Source of the DNA: GCA-2733415 sp965178655
Lineage (GTDB): Bacteria > Bacteroidota > Bacteroidia > Flavobacteriales > Flavobacteriaceae
Direction of reading: 5' to 3'
Assembly (NCBI GenBank): GCA_965178655.1
Contig: OZ238266.1
Coordinates: 868,001 to 932,000, forward strand
DNA length: 64,000 bases
The position numbers and the translations under genes are program-made. The notes under the pieces are model-generated. The model was not told the origin of the DNA and made no database searches. It worked only from the letters and a program-made list of their open reading frames with translations. This document shows, one piece after another, positions 1 through 9,131 of this stretch (position 1 is its first letter; every line of letters starts with the position of its first letter).

Positions 1-159
1 AAAAATCAAGACAGCAAATGGGAGTATGAACTTAAAGCAAGTAATTTACTAAACACAAATACACAGAATAGCAGCAATTCTAATAGCACTAGGATTAGCG
101 AAACCACCTACTATATTCAACCGCGTTTTGTAAGCTTTAGAATGATTTATAATTTATAG
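1..159 (+). CDS. C-terminal end of an outer-membrane beta-barrel receptor (partial)
   Basis: Frame 1 is open from the first base of the window and stops with TAG at 157-159, giving 52 residues that end in FVSFRMIYNL. A final strand with alternating hydrophobic residues and a conserved aromatic near the end is typical of outer-membrane barrels. The style (ELKASNLLNTN, then a strand ending the protein) resembles TonB-dependent receptor-like proteins of Bacteroidota. The N-terminus lies outside the window, so the substrate cannot be inferred. Confidence 0.6.
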   Translation, partial: KNQDSKWEYELKASNLLNTNTQNSSNSNSTRISETTYYIQPRFVSFRMIYNL

Positions 160-180
160 TTTTTAGGCGTTCAATTTTAT

Positions 181-207
181 AGCCTGCTATAAAATGGCAG
201 GCTTTTC
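181..207 (+). terminator. Intrinsic terminator after the partial receptor gene
   Basis: AGCCTGC at 181-187 pairs with GCAGGCT at 197-203 around a 9-base loop and is followed by TTTT. It lies 22 bases after the receptor stop codon, on the same strand. Confidence 0.6.
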
Positions 208-540
208 GCTATATCTTTTTTAGCAAAAAAGGATGCCGCTACAATCCTTAACGCAGCTACTTACGAACATTAATGTTTTAGATTCCCGCATCCGCGAGAA
301 AGACATACAAAAAACCAAACACATTACTGTCACTGCAAAGTTTTAGAAAAAAACTGTGGCAGTCTCAGTAAAGGAAAGAGGGATCGCCGCAGTCGTTCCG
401 CCTTCGCGAAGACAACAATACTGTCTTTGTGAGCATTAGCATAATACGCGACAATCTCTACAAGCATACACTTTCTGTCTTCCCCTTGAAGAAGGGGAAC
501 CATATATTATAAAGCTCCTGTTTACAGGTTAATAATACTG

Positions 541-705
541 AGACCCTGAAACTAGTTCAAACAAACTATCTGTCATTCTCAGCTTGACCAAAAATATAGC
601 TCAAGAATAATGAAGTTAGCTATTAGGTAAAAGCGAAAAGAACCTAGACGCTAGAATCAAGACTGAATACTGAAATTTTGGATTTCCGTCTCCGCGGGAA
701 TAACA
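541..705. repeat. Degenerate copy of a dispersed palindromic repeat
   Basis: The 160-709 gap has no convincing gene. It holds degraded copies of the repeat family forming the array at 55.2-55.9 kb. The clearest is at 661-705, where GACTGAATACTGAA, TTTTGGAT and a CCGTCTCCGCGGGAA palindrome arm follow the same order as in the array. A second short copy of the CCCGC...GCG motif lies at 281-300. These look like REP/MITE-type intergenic repeats. Confidence 0.55.
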
Positions 706-709
706 AGTA

Positions 710-2260
710 CTACCAATCTATAGGTCTGTAGTCTTTCAAGAATTTACCACACCAGTGCTTTCCGGTATTAATACCATCAATTAACGGATCTAAAACCCTT
801 GCCGCACCATCAACAATATCTAATGGTGGTTGAAAATCATGCACTTCTACTTTCTTTTTTGATAATGTAACGGGGTCTTCGTCTGTTACCCAGCCTGTAT
901 CTACTGCATTCATGTAAACGCCATCTTTTGCAAAATCTAATGCCGAGGTATGCGTCATCATATTTAATGCTGCTTTAGCCATATTGGTATGCGGATGCCT
1001 GTCTTCCTTAAAAAAACGATGAAACTTCCCTTCCATTGCAGACACATTAATAATGTGTTTCTTACCAGTATTCTCACTCCTCATTAATGTAGATAAGCGA
1101 TTACATAGAACAAATGGCGCAACAGCATTTACCAACTGCACCTCTATCATTTCGGTGGTTTCTATTTGTCCTAATTTTAAACGCCAACTATTTGTTTTTC
1201 GCAAATCAACCTGTTGTAAATCGGCATCTAGTTTTCCTTCCGGAAACACTTCACTTGTCTGCAAAGAATTATCAAAACTATATGGTATTTGCGATAATTT
1301 TGCTGAAGACCTAATACCAATTCCCGGTTCTGGACCATGCCATGATACTGGTAAAGTATTATTTTTAGCATCTGCAACATCAGATGTTAAAGACTGTATT
1401 TCTTCTAAACATGCCGTGTGGTCGGCTAATAATTCTTGTGTATATTCTGGTAATGAAGCTATAGGCGCTTCTTCTTTTTCCATTAAATGCTGATAAAACC
1501 CTGCCGGACGACGTACCGTTTGTGCGGCATTATTTATTAATATATCTAAACGACTATATTGCTGTTCAATAAAATTACAAAAAATTTCAACACTTGGTAT
1601 ATGACGTAAATCTAGACCATGAATTTTTAAACGGGACTTCCATTCTAAAAAGTCAGGTTCCTTTGCAAATCTAATAGCAGAATCTACCGGAAAACGAGTT
1701 GTTGCCACTACAGTTGCTCCAGAGCGTAGTAATATTAAGGTAATGTGATACCCAATTTTTAAACGAGAACCTGTAACCACGGCTACCTGCCCAGTTAAAT
1801 CTGCGGTTTGAAAGCGTTTTGCATAGTTAAAATCGGCACATTCAATACACATGGTATCATAAAAATGATGCATTTTAGTATAGACTGTTTTACAGACATA
1901 ACAGTTTCTTGGCGATTCTAATTCTCCTATTGGGGTGTCTGTCTTAGCGTTTGTTAACGAGGGTGCAATAAAAACGGTGGCCTCACGGGCGCTTCGTATT
2001 CCTGTTTGTTTTCTAACGTGCTTATCACGCTCAATCATTTTACGCTTTTTTGCCTTTTTTGCATCTTTCCTCCTGCGAGAAAACTCATCACGATCAGGAC
2101 GAGAAAGCATTCCCGCACTTTTTAACAAAGCAATACGCTGGGCTTCTGGAAGTTCAAAAACTTGATTGGTATCTGTAGCCAACTGCTCTAATACTGCAAT
2201 ACATTTATCAATATCTGCCGTAGTTACCTGCTTAGTTTGCGCCTTATTAGAATCTGTCAT
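710..2260 (-). CDS. SDR-family oxidoreductase with N-terminal zinc-ribbon-like region
   Basis: A 516-residue protein from the inner ATG at 2260; the frame opens at 2296 but the first 12 residues look non-native. Residues ~60-85 are very basic. A CxxC...CxxC pair (C120/C123 and C138/C141) precedes a Rossmann nucleotide-binding motif, TGSRLKIG at ~163-170, and an NNAA motif at ~243-246, both classical SDR features. The active-site serine is visible in INVSAM, but the usual YxxxK reads TNMAK, so the catalytic tyrosine is replaced. It is therefore probably an NAD(P)-dependent oxidoreductase of unusual subfamily. The substrate is unknown. Confidence 0.75.
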   Translation of the reverse strand: MTDSNKAQTKQVTTADIDKCIAVLEQLATDTNQVFELPEAQRIALLKSAGMLSRPDRDEFSRRRKDAKKAKKRKMIERDKHVRKQTGIRSAREATVFIAPSLTNAKTDTPIGELESPRNCYVCKTVYTKMHHFYDTMCIECADFNYAKRFQTADLTGQVAVVTGSRLKIGYHITLILLRSGATVVATTRFPVDSAIRFAKEPDFLEWKSRLKIHGLDLRHIPSVEIFCNFIEQQYSRLDILINNAAQTVRRPAGFYQHLMEKEEAPIASLPEYTQELLADHTACLEEIQSLTSDVADAKNNTLPVSWHGPEPGIGIRSSAKLSQIPYSFDNSLQTSEVFPEGKLDADLQQVDLRKTNSWRLKLGQIETTEMIEVQLVNAVAPFVLCNRLSTLMRSENTGKKHIINVSAMEGKFHRFFKEDRHPHTNMAKAALNMMTHTSALDFAKDGVYMNAVDTGWVTDEDPVTLSKKKVEVHDFQPPLDIVDGAARVLDPLIDGINTGKHWCGKFLKDYRPIDW

Positions 2261-2327
2261 AATCGTATATAAAAATGCAAAGATACCTAAGTTCAATCAA
2301 CAATAACACAACAAGCGCTATAAAATA

Positions 2328-2828
2328 TTAACCAATAAAAGCGCCTGCATTAGCAATAGCTTTCCAAATAAAAATTCCTGAAAATACGCAAGACACGCTA
2401 AACTTTAACAATGATGACGTTAACAAACCAAGTAACGATCCAAAAGCTGCTTTAATCGCTTTTTCTGTTGTTGCGCCGTAAATTAGCTCACCTATTAAAG
2501 CACCTAAAAAAGGTCCAACTACTATTCCTAAAGGCGGAAAAAAGAATATACCCAGTAATAGTCCTACTGTTGTTCCAATAACACCATACCGAGAGCCCCC
2601 AAAACGTTTTGTGCCAATTGAAGGGATAAAATAATCTAACACAAATATTAATATAGCAATAGCTAATGTAACGCCTAACAGCCAATAATTCATAGGTATT
2701 ACAGTTGTTAAATGTAATACTAACAAGCCAAACCATGCTGTTATTGGCCCCGGAAGTACTGGTAAAAAGCTACCTATTATCCCTCCTAACAATAATACTA
2801 ATCCTATAATAAGCAATACAATATCCAT
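2328..2828 (-). CDS. DUF456 family integral membrane protein
   Basis: A 166-residue hydrophobic protein with about four to five membrane segments. It contains the glycine/proline-rich pattern of DUF456: GSFLPVLPGPITAW near the N-terminus and GIVVGPFLGALIGEL in the middle. It sits 67 bases upstream of the SDR gene's chosen start, on the same strand, so the two may be co-transcribed. No enzymatic function is established for the family. The start is ATG at 2828. Confidence 0.8.
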   Translation of the reverse strand: MDIVLLIIGLVLLLGGIIGSFLPVLPGPITAWFGLLVLHLTTVIPMNYWLLGVTLAIAILIFVLDYFIPSIGTKRFGGSRYGVIGTTVGLLLGIFFFPPLGIVVGPFLGALIGELIYGATTEKAIKAAFGSLLGLLTSSLLKFSVSCVFSGIFIWKAIANAGAFIG

Positions 2829-2985
2829 CGTAATTATTTTATGTATTAGACGCTGTTTTACTTTTTTGTTACAGGAGTTACCCCATAAATAAAAAATGGA
2901 GTTGTCAATTTTCAGCTCCTAATAACTTCTAGTAATTTATTTACATACCTCATCTAAAAGTTGTATTTTTCCATTTTAAAACTAG

Positions 2986-3501
2986 GTGTTGAAAATATTT
3001 TGCTACATATCATTATTTTTATTGTGCTCTTGCAATTACTTTGAGAATCAAAAAATTCATGTAAACGATCAATTAATTCAAGAAAGTAGCGCACACATTA
3101 ATAAGGCTGAGGTAGATAGGTTTCCTATATTTAAAGATTGTGAGAGTGTTTCAAGCACCTTATCATCAGAGAAAAATTGCTTTATTACAACCCTCTCAAG
3201 CCATATTAGCAATACATTATCGGCACAAAACTTTGAAATTAAAACCCCTATAAATACTACTTTTATAATTACTATTCAAGTAAACACATCTGGGGAGATC
3301 AGCATACTTTCTTTTAAAAGTGATGCCCAAATAAGTACTGAAATTCCTACCATTAAAACCTTAGTTGCACAAGCAATTACTAATACCCCAAAAATCAAAC
3401 CTGCACTTAAAAAATTGCATTCTGGAGAATTAATTCCTGTAAAAACACAGTTTACAATTCCCATCAGGTTTCAAACAGCAGATACTACAACACTACAATA
3501 A
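2986..3501 (+). CDS. TonB-C-like lipoprotein
   Basis: 171 residues with a hydrophobic N-terminus ending in a lipobox (LFLLCSC), predicting a lipoprotein. The mature part follows the Bacteroidota TonB C-terminal pattern: FPIFKDCESV, then NCF, then a VNTSGEIS strand turn and a final TQFTIPIRF strand. It lacks the membrane anchor and proline-rich spacer of a real energy transducer, so it may be a stand-alone periplasmic relative. The start is GTG at 2986, with TTG at 2989 as an alternative; neither has a clear ribosome-binding site. Confidence 0.6.
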   Translation: MLKIFCYISLFLLCSCNYFENQKIHVNDQLIQESSAHINKAEVDRFPIFKDCESVSSTLSSEKNCFITTLSSHISNTLSAQNFEIKTPINTTFIITIQVNTSGEISILSFKSDAQISTEIPTIKTLVAQAITNTPKIKPALKKLHSGELIPVKTQFTIPIRFQTADTTTLQ

Positions 3502-3530
3502 CCGTTAATAACAATACAAACAACAACCTA

Positions 3531-3812
3531 ATGTTAGCTATTCGATTAACTTGTGAGCACTGTAACAGATCACTCCCTAATACTAGTGATGAGGCTATGA
3601 TTTGTTCTTATGAGTGTACTTTTTGCGCAAATTGCGTATCAACAGTATTACATAATGTTTGTCCGAATTGCGGTGGTGGATTTGAAAAAAGACCTACGCG
3701 TCCAAAGGCACAATTAGACAAACATCCTGCAAAAAAAGCGCTTATTTTTAAGCCTGTACTTAATAACGATTACTTAGAAAAGAATCTAAATATTAACCCT
3801 CGAAAGAGATAA
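3531..3812 (+). CDS. DUF1272 zinc-ribbon-like protein
   Basis: 93 residues. The first ~60 match DUF1272: C-E-H-C, then AMICSYECTFC, NC and CPNCGGGFEKRP, a set of cysteines suited to bind one or two zinc ions. The C-terminal tail is basic (NPRKR). The family is small, conserved and of unknown function. It lies 29 bases after the TonB-like lipoprotein gene on the same strand. Confidence 0.85.
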   Translation: MLAIRLTCEHCNRSLPNTSDEAMICSYECTFCANCVSTVLHNVCPNCGGGFEKRPTRPKAQLDKHPAKKALIFKPVLNNDYLEKNLNINPRKR

Positions 3813-3828
3813 TTTACCTAAAACAAAC

Positions 3829-4461
3829 ATGAAAACAGTATTGGTTTCCATAACGCTTTTAATAAGTACTTTTGTTGCTACAGCACAGAGTTTAACATTA
3901 GATTTAGGGCTTGGTATAAACAAACCTACAAATACATTTAAAGAGGGTTACCAAGCAAAAACCATTAACGGGGTTACTTTTGATGCCGGAATACGCTATA
4001 TGTTTACCCAAAGCTTGGGCGCTAAACTTGATATAGGATACAACCGTATTGGCCATGCTAATAATAGTCCGCTATTTAAAACTAATTACACGCGTGTAAA
4101 TTTACAGGCTTACTACAATATAGGCAAACACTTATATGACTTAAGACTTCAGGTTCCGAATCGTTTGGCTATTTTTATTCACGGCGGACCAGGAGTAAGC
4201 TTTATAAATCCTTTAAGTGCACCCTATACAAAAAATGACAATAGTGCTTTTAACCTAATTAGTGGTGCAGCTGTTCATTATGGATTAACCGATAGAATAT
4301 CTGTATATGCCGACTTTTCTACAGTTATAAATCTTGGTCAGAAATATAATTTTGAAGGCAGCGCATTAGACAGCAGTACAAACACAATGCTTTACACAAT
4401 TACTTTTGGTGTTAGCATCTCAATAAATTCCGATTGTTACTTTTGCGACAATCCATACTAG
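3829..4461 (+). CDS. Secreted outer-membrane beta-barrel protein
   Basis: 210 residues with a signal peptide (MKTVLVSITLLISTFVATAQ, cleavage after the AQ typical of flavobacteria). It continues as alternating strands with aromatic girdles (LDLGLGINKP, GIRYMFTQSLGAKLDIGYNRIG) and ends in a membrane strand (ITFGVSISI). The size fits an 8-strand OmpX/PorT-like barrel. The role is unknown. It lies 10 bases before ruvC. Confidence 0.7.
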   Translation: MKTVLVSITLLISTFVATAQSLTLDLGLGINKPTNTFKEGYQAKTINGVTFDAGIRYMFTQSLGAKLDIGYNRIGHANNSPLFKTNYTRVNLQAYYNIGKHLYDLRLQVPNRLAIFIHGGPGVSFINPLSAPYTKNDNSAFNLISGAAVHYGLTDRISVYADFSTVINLGQKYNFEGSALDSSTNTMLYTITFGVSISINSDCYFCDNPY

Positions 4462-4471
4462 CATAATTAAG

Positions 4472-5026
4472 GTGAAAAAAGAAAAAATAATTTTAGGCGT
4501 TGACCCCGGAACAACCATAATGGGTTTTGGATTAATAAAGGTTATTGGTAACGACATGCAATTTCTACAAATGAATGAATTGTCTTTGCAAAAATATAAA
4601 GACCCGTATACCAAGCTAAAACTTATTTTTGAACGCACTATAGAACTCATAGAGACCTATCATCCCGATGAAATGGCACTAGAAGCACCTTTTTTTGGTG
4701 TAAATGTACAGTCTATGCTAAAGCTAGGGCGTGCACAAGGCGTGGCTATGGCAGCAGGATTATCTCGTCAAATTCCAGTAACAGAATACGCTCCTAAAAA
4801 AATTAAAATGGCCATTACCGGAAACGGAAATGCCAGCAAGGAGCAGGTGGCTAAAATGTTAAAAAGTCTCCTTAACCTAAAAACACTTCCCAAAAATCTT
4901 GATGCTACCGATGGGTTAGCAGCGGCAGTTTGCCACCATTATAATGCCGGACGAGTGAGCAACCAGAAAAGTTATAGTGGTTGGGAAAGTTTTGTCAGTC
5001 AGAATAAAAATCGTGTTAAAAAGTAA
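4472..5026 (+). CDS. ruvC: Crossover junction endodeoxyribonuclease RuvC
   Basis: 184 residues, the usual RuvC length. It resolves Holliday junctions together with RuvAB. The four catalytic acids are visible: the Asp in ILGVDPGTT near the N-terminus, the Glu in ALEAPFFGVN, and the two Asp in LDATDGLAAAV near the end, followed by the conserved CHH. The start is GTG at 4472 with AAGG just upstream. It is followed after two bases by a DinB-like gene, suggesting co-transcription with it and hemW. Confidence 0.95.
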   Translation: MKKEKIILGVDPGTTIMGFGLIKVIGNDMQFLQMNELSLQKYKDPYTKLKLIFERTIELIETYHPDEMALEAPFFGVNVQSMLKLGRAQGVAMAAGLSRQIPVTEYAPKKIKMAITGNGNASKEQVAKMLKSLLNLKTLPKNLDATDGLAAAVCHHYNAGRVSNQKSYSGWESFVSQNKNRVKK

Positions 5027-5028
5027 TT

Positions 5029-5553
5029 ATGGATTTATTAAAGTACCCTATTGGGTTGTTTCAAAAACCTGATAAAATTACAGCGTTACATTACAAGGAA
5101 TGGATAAAAATTATTGAAGATTTCCCATTAAAGGTAACCTTTGAAACATCTCATCTAAACGCCAAAGAGTTGCAATACACTTATCGTTCTGGAGGATGGA
5201 ATATTCAGCAAGTCATTATGCATTGTATTGATAGTCACACAAATAGCAATATTAGATTTAAGCTTGCACTAACAGAAAACAATCCTACTATAAAACCATA
5301 TAATGAAACCGCATGGGGAACCTTACAAGACACTCTTAATTACCCTCTAACAGATGCGCTTTCGCTATTAAACAACATTCATAAACGCTGGATTATTCTA
5401 TTAAATAGCATGTTAGAAACTGACTTTAACAAAACATTTATACACCCAGAAGACAATGAAACAGTCACACTAAAAGAGAACTTAGGCATATATGCTTGGC
5501 ATTGTCAGCACCACTTACAGCACATTATTAACGCTAAAAAAAGACATCATTAA
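5029..5553 (+). CDS. DinB/YfiT-like metal-binding protein
   Basis: 174 residues forming a predicted four-helix bundle of the DinB_2 type. The histidines expected to bind a metal are present: H in GGWNIQQVIMHCIDSH and the pair in YAWHCQHHLQHI near the C-terminus. The pattern is closest to YfiT/bacillithiol-transferase relatives. The substrate is unknown. It lies two bases after ruvC and five before hemW. Confidence 0.8.
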   Translation: MDLLKYPIGLFQKPDKITALHYKEWIKIIEDFPLKVTFETSHLNAKELQYTYRSGGWNIQQVIMHCIDSHTNSNIRFKLALTENNPTIKPYNETAWGTLQDTLNYPLTDALSLLNNIHKRWIILLNSMLETDFNKTFIHPEDNETVTLKENLGIYAWHCQHHLQHIINAKKRHH

Positions 5554-5558
5554 TTATT

Positions 5559-6710
5559 ATGAGTGGTATTTACATCCATATTCCTTTTTGCAAGAAAGCC
5601 TGCCATTATTGTGATTTTCATTTTTCAACATCGCTACAAAAAAAAGACGATATAGTACAGGCTATTATTTCGGAAATTATATGGCGAAAAAAGGAATTAA
5701 GCACACCTATTGAAACCATCTATTTTGGAGGTGGAACCCCTAGCCTACTCACTATTGCAGAACTACAGAAAATTATTGAAACAATACACACACAATACAA
5801 TGTAGCTAGTAATCCTGAAATTACACTAGAAGCAAATCCAGACGATTTAACAATTGCTGGACAACAACATAATTCTGAAAATAATATCTTTAAAGCCTAT
5901 AAAAACATTGGAATTAATAGGCTAAGTATCGGTATACAATCTTTCTATGAAGATGACTTACAGCTTATGAACCGTGCACACAATGCTCAAGAAGCAGAGC
6001 AATGCTTAACAGAGGCTACCAAATATTTTAACAACATTACTATTGATTTAATTTACGGAATGCCCAACATGAGCCTTGAAAAATGGAAGGCTAATGTTAA
6101 AAAAGCGCTCAACTTTGGCATTAACCATGTTTCTAGCTATGCACTAACCGTTGAACCAAAAACTGCCTTAGCAGCTTTTGTTGCCAAAGGAAAAATAACA
6201 CCTTTAAAAGAAACCAGTGTCCACGAACATTTTATAGCTTTAAAATCACTTTTAGAAGCAAATGGTTTTATACACTATGAATTATCTAATTTTGGAAAAA
6301 AAGGATTCTTCTCAAAGCATAACACATCTTACTGGCTAGGAAAAAAATACATTGGTATTGGGCCTTCCGCACATTCTTTTAATGGCAAACAACGCAGTTG
6401 GAATGTAGCAAACAACACCGCTTACTTAAAATCAATACAAAATAAAAAACTACCTAGTACCCAAGAAACCCTTAGTAAGAATGACTGTTTTAATGAGTAT
6501 CTCATGACAGGCTTACGCACTATTTTTGGGGTATCTCTAGATAAAGTTTCTCAAGATTTTGGAGAAAAACACCAGCGCTATTTACTAGAGAGGGCTCAGA
6601 AATTCATAGACCAAGAACTCCTTATAGTAGAAAACAATACACTTAAAGCTACCACAAAAGGATTGTTTTTGTCTGATGGCATTTCGGCAGATTTATTTTT
6701 CGTAAATTAG
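5559..6710 (+). CDS. hemW: Radical SAM heme chaperone HemW
   Basis: 383 residues. The N-terminus MSGIYIHIPFCKKACHYCDF has the HemW cysteine motif CxxxCxxC that binds the [4Fe-4S] cluster, and it is followed by YFGGGTPS (SAM binding). NRLSIGIQSF and IDLIYGMPNM are also typical of the family, and the C-terminal HemN-type domain is present. HemW is a heme chaperone and is often misannotated as coproporphyrinogen oxidase (HemN). It is probably co-transcribed with ruvC. Confidence 0.93.
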   Translation: MSGIYIHIPFCKKACHYCDFHFSTSLQKKDDIVQAIISEIIWRKKELSTPIETIYFGGGTPSLLTIAELQKIIETIHTQYNVASNPEITLEANPDDLTIAGQQHNSENNIFKAYKNIGINRLSIGIQSFYEDDLQLMNRAHNAQEAEQCLTEATKYFNNITIDLIYGMPNMSLEKWKANVKKALNFGINHVSSYALTVEPKTALAAFVAKGKITPLKETSVHEHFIALKSLLEANGFIHYELSNFGKKGFFSKHNTSYWLGKKYIGIGPSAHSFNGKQRSWNVANNTAYLKSIQNKKLPSTQETLSKNDCFNEYLMTGLRTIFGVSLDKVSQDFGEKHQRYLLERAQKFIDQELLIVENNTLKATTKGLFLSDGISADLFFVN

Positions 6711-6836
6711 ATTTAAAATACCGTACTATTACCCTCTTAAAGCCTAGCACATACGGCTGTGTTATTGGTGTTTTTAATTGTTTTGCAAAAAACATACAAA
6801 ACACCTATCTTGCAAGCTATCAACCCATATTATATT

Positions 6837-8885
6837 ATGACACATTTAAAACAATTTATCACCCTAGGAGTAGTGGCTACATTAGCTATTACTGGGTGTC
6901 AAAACAGTAACACAACTGCCGAAAAACCAGGTATTGATGTTAGCTTAATGGACACAGAAGTGAGTCCGAAAGATGATTTTTTCAACTATGTAAACGGAAG
7001 CTGGCTTAAAACCAATGATATTCCTGCAGATAGAACCAGGTGGGGAAGTTTTGATGAACTTAGAAAAATGACTGACCAAGATGTATTGGCTATTCTTGAA
7101 AAAGCAATGAATAACAATGCACTAGACACTAATTCTGATCAAGGAAAAGCAGTTACTTTATACAAATCTATTCTTGATTTAGAGGCTAGAAATAACGCTG
7201 GAGTGCAACCTATTAAAAACACTCTAGATGCAATTAATGCTATTGAATCAATTAGCGATTTACAAGCCTATATGACCAAAATGGCTCCTGTAGGTGGCGC
7301 TGGATTTTTAGGCATATATATTGGCTCAGATTCTAAAGACAGTAATAAAAACGTTGTATATCTTGGTGGTGGTAGCTTAGGTTTACCAGACAGAGACTAC
7401 TATATTAAAGACGATACAGACTCTAAAGATAAGCGTGAAAAATACATAGCACACATTACTAAAATGTTAGGACACTTAGGTGATTCTCCTGAAAAAGCAG
7501 CACAAATGGCAAATGACATTTTAGCTTTTGAAACAATTCTAGCAGAAACAAAAATGGATAAAGTTGAGCGTAGAGATGCGCGTAAACGCTACAACCCAAC
7601 TGCTGTAAGCGACTTACAAAAAATGGTGCCTAGCATACAATGGAAAGCTTATTTTAACGATTTAGGAATAAAAAATCTAGACACCGTAATTGTAAGCCAA
7701 TTAAAGTACACTAAAAACTTAGAAACTGTATTTGCTCATAAAAACCTTAACAACTGGAAATCGTATTTACGTTGGACTGTTTTTAACCATGCCGCAGGAA
7801 AACTATCTGTAGCACTCGAAAAAGCAAACTGGGAGTTTTATTCTAAAACCCTTCGTGGTGCAAAAGAACAACGTCCGCGTAACGAACGTGCTTTAGCAAC
7901 AGTAAACAGAACTGTAGGCGAAGCGTTAGGGCAGTTGTATGTTGCAGAAAAATTTCCGCCAGAAGCCAAAGAAAAAGCAGAAAAGATGATTGCAAATGTG
8001 TTAAAGGCATTTGAGCATCGCATTAACAATGTTGCTTGGATGAGTGCCGAAACAAAAGTTAAAGCCATTGAAAAATTAAACGCTACTACTGTTAAAATTG
8101 GGTATCCTGACAAATGGAAAGACTATAGTAACCTTTCTATAAGTAATGAAAACACTTACTTTGAAAACATGAAAAATGCAGCTGTTTGGCGTTTTCATGA
8201 AAATATTAATAAACTAGGTAAACCAGTAGATAAGTCTGAGTGGCACATGTCGCCACAAACTGTAAATGCCTATTTTAATCCATCTTATAACGAAATTGTA
8301 TTTCCGGCAGCAATCTTACAACCACCTTTCTATAATTACACTGCAGATGCTGCTGTAAATTATGGTGGTATTGGCGCTGTAATCGGACATGAAATATCGC
8401 ATAGTTTTGATGACTCTGGAGCTCGTTTTGATAAAAATGGAAACCTTAACAATTGGTGGACTGAAGAAGATGCAGCACAATTTAAAGTTTTAGGAGATGC
8501 ACTAGCAGCACAATATTCTGCTATTGAAGTCTTACCAGAAACTAATATTAACGGTGCGTTTACCTTAGGAGAAAACATTGGAGACCTTGGTGGAGTTAAT
8601 GTTGCTTATGACGGCTTACAACTACACTTTAAAAATACTAAACGACCTGGTAAAATTGACGGCTTTACCCCTGAACAGCGTTATTTCTTATCATGGGCAA
8701 CCGTTTGGAGGTCAAAATACAGAGACGAAGCTTTAAAAAACCAAATAAAGACAGACCCGCACTCTCCTGGAATGGTTCGTGCCTCACAACCTTTAAAAAA
8801 TGTAGATGCGTTTTATACTGCTTTTGACATTAAAGAAGGTGATGCTATGTTTTTAGAAAAAGATTCTCGAATTAAAATTTGGTAA
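6837..8885 (+). CDS. M13 family zinc metallopeptidase lipoprotein
   Basis: 682 residues from ATG at 6837, chosen because MTHLKQFITLGVVATLAITGC is a lipoprotein signal; the frame opens earlier at 6759. The protein has the M13 (neprilysin/PepO) layout: a long N-terminal M13_N domain starting DTEVSPKDDFFNYVNG, the substrate motif VNAYF, the zinc motif GHEISHSFDD (HExxH), and the downstream ENIGDLGG with the third ligand. It probably degrades peptides in the periplasm. It is the last chromosomal gene before the integrated elements. Confidence 0.95.
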   Translation: MTHLKQFITLGVVATLAITGCQNSNTTAEKPGIDVSLMDTEVSPKDDFFNYVNGSWLKTNDIPADRTRWGSFDELRKMTDQDVLAILEKAMNNNALDTNSDQGKAVTLYKSILDLEARNNAGVQPIKNTLDAINAIESISDLQAYMTKMAPVGGAGFLGIYIGSDSKDSNKNVVYLGGGSLGLPDRDYYIKDDTDSKDKREKYIAHITKMLGHLGDSPEKAAQMANDILAFETILAETKMDKVERRDARKRYNPTAVSDLQKMVPSIQWKAYFNDLGIKNLDTVIVSQLKYTKNLETVFAHKNLNNWKSYLRWTVFNHAAGKLSVALEKANWEFYSKTLRGAKEQRPRNERALATVNRTVGEALGQLYVAEKFPPEAKEKAEKMIANVLKAFEHRINNVAWMSAETKVKAIEKLNATTVKIGYPDKWKDYSNLSISNENTYFENMKNAAVWRFHENINKLGKPVDKSEWHMSPQTVNAYFNPSYNEIVFPAAILQPPFYNYTADAAVNYGGIGAVIGHEISHSFDDSGARFDKNGNLNNWWTEEDAAQFKVLGDALAAQYSAIEVLPETNINGAFTLGENIGDLGGVNVAYDGLQLHFKNTKRPGKIDGFTPEQRYFLSWATVWRSKYRDEALKNQIKTDPHSPGMVRASQPLKNVDAFYTAFDIKEGDAMFLEKDSRIKIW

Positions 8886-8917
8886 GCAAAACAAGGCTTT
8901 ACCGCTTTAAAACAAAA

Positions 8918-8945
8918 AACCCGAACAAATTGTTCGGGTTTTTAT
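8918..8945. terminator. Bidirectional intrinsic terminator beside the left attachment site
   Basis: A 10-bp perfect stem, AACCCGAACA/TGTTCGGGTT, with a 3-base loop. It has Ts on the plus-strand side and As before it, so it works in both directions. It ends the M13 peptidase gene. In the minus-strand sense it also follows the tRNA-like att core at 8945-8962, like the terminators at the other two att sites. Confidence 0.85.
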
Positions 8946-8962
8946 GGTGGTGCCTCCAGGAA
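8945..8962. repeat. Attachment site copy: 18 bp of the tRNA-Phe 3' end (attL of element 1)
   Basis: TGGTGGTGCCTCCAGGAA here is identical to 41667-41684, the CCA, acceptor and T-stem end of the minus-strand tRNA-Phe gene. A lone tRNA 3' end with no tRNA body attached is the signature of integration by a tyrosine recombinase. Confidence 0.92.
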
Positions 8963-9083
8963 GAATTTACTTTATTTCATTTAATCTTAAAAACACCTAA
9001 ATCATTAATAATTAATGATATAACATCATTTTTATTATAAAGATATAAAATGAAATAAAGAGAAATAAACTACAAATAACTAA

Positions 9084-9109
9084 ACTGCGCACACCTTTGA
9101 GCACACCCT
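9084..9109 (+). repeat. 26-bp direct repeat, left copy (probable integrase arm site)
   Basis: Identical over 26 bp to 21320-21345. Each copy contains GCACACC twice, 12 bp apart. It lies 121 bp inside the left core and 22 bp before the integrase start, where arm-type integrase or excisionase sites are expected. Confidence 0.8.
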
Positions 9110-9131
9110 TTATGCGCTGTATATTAGCTGT

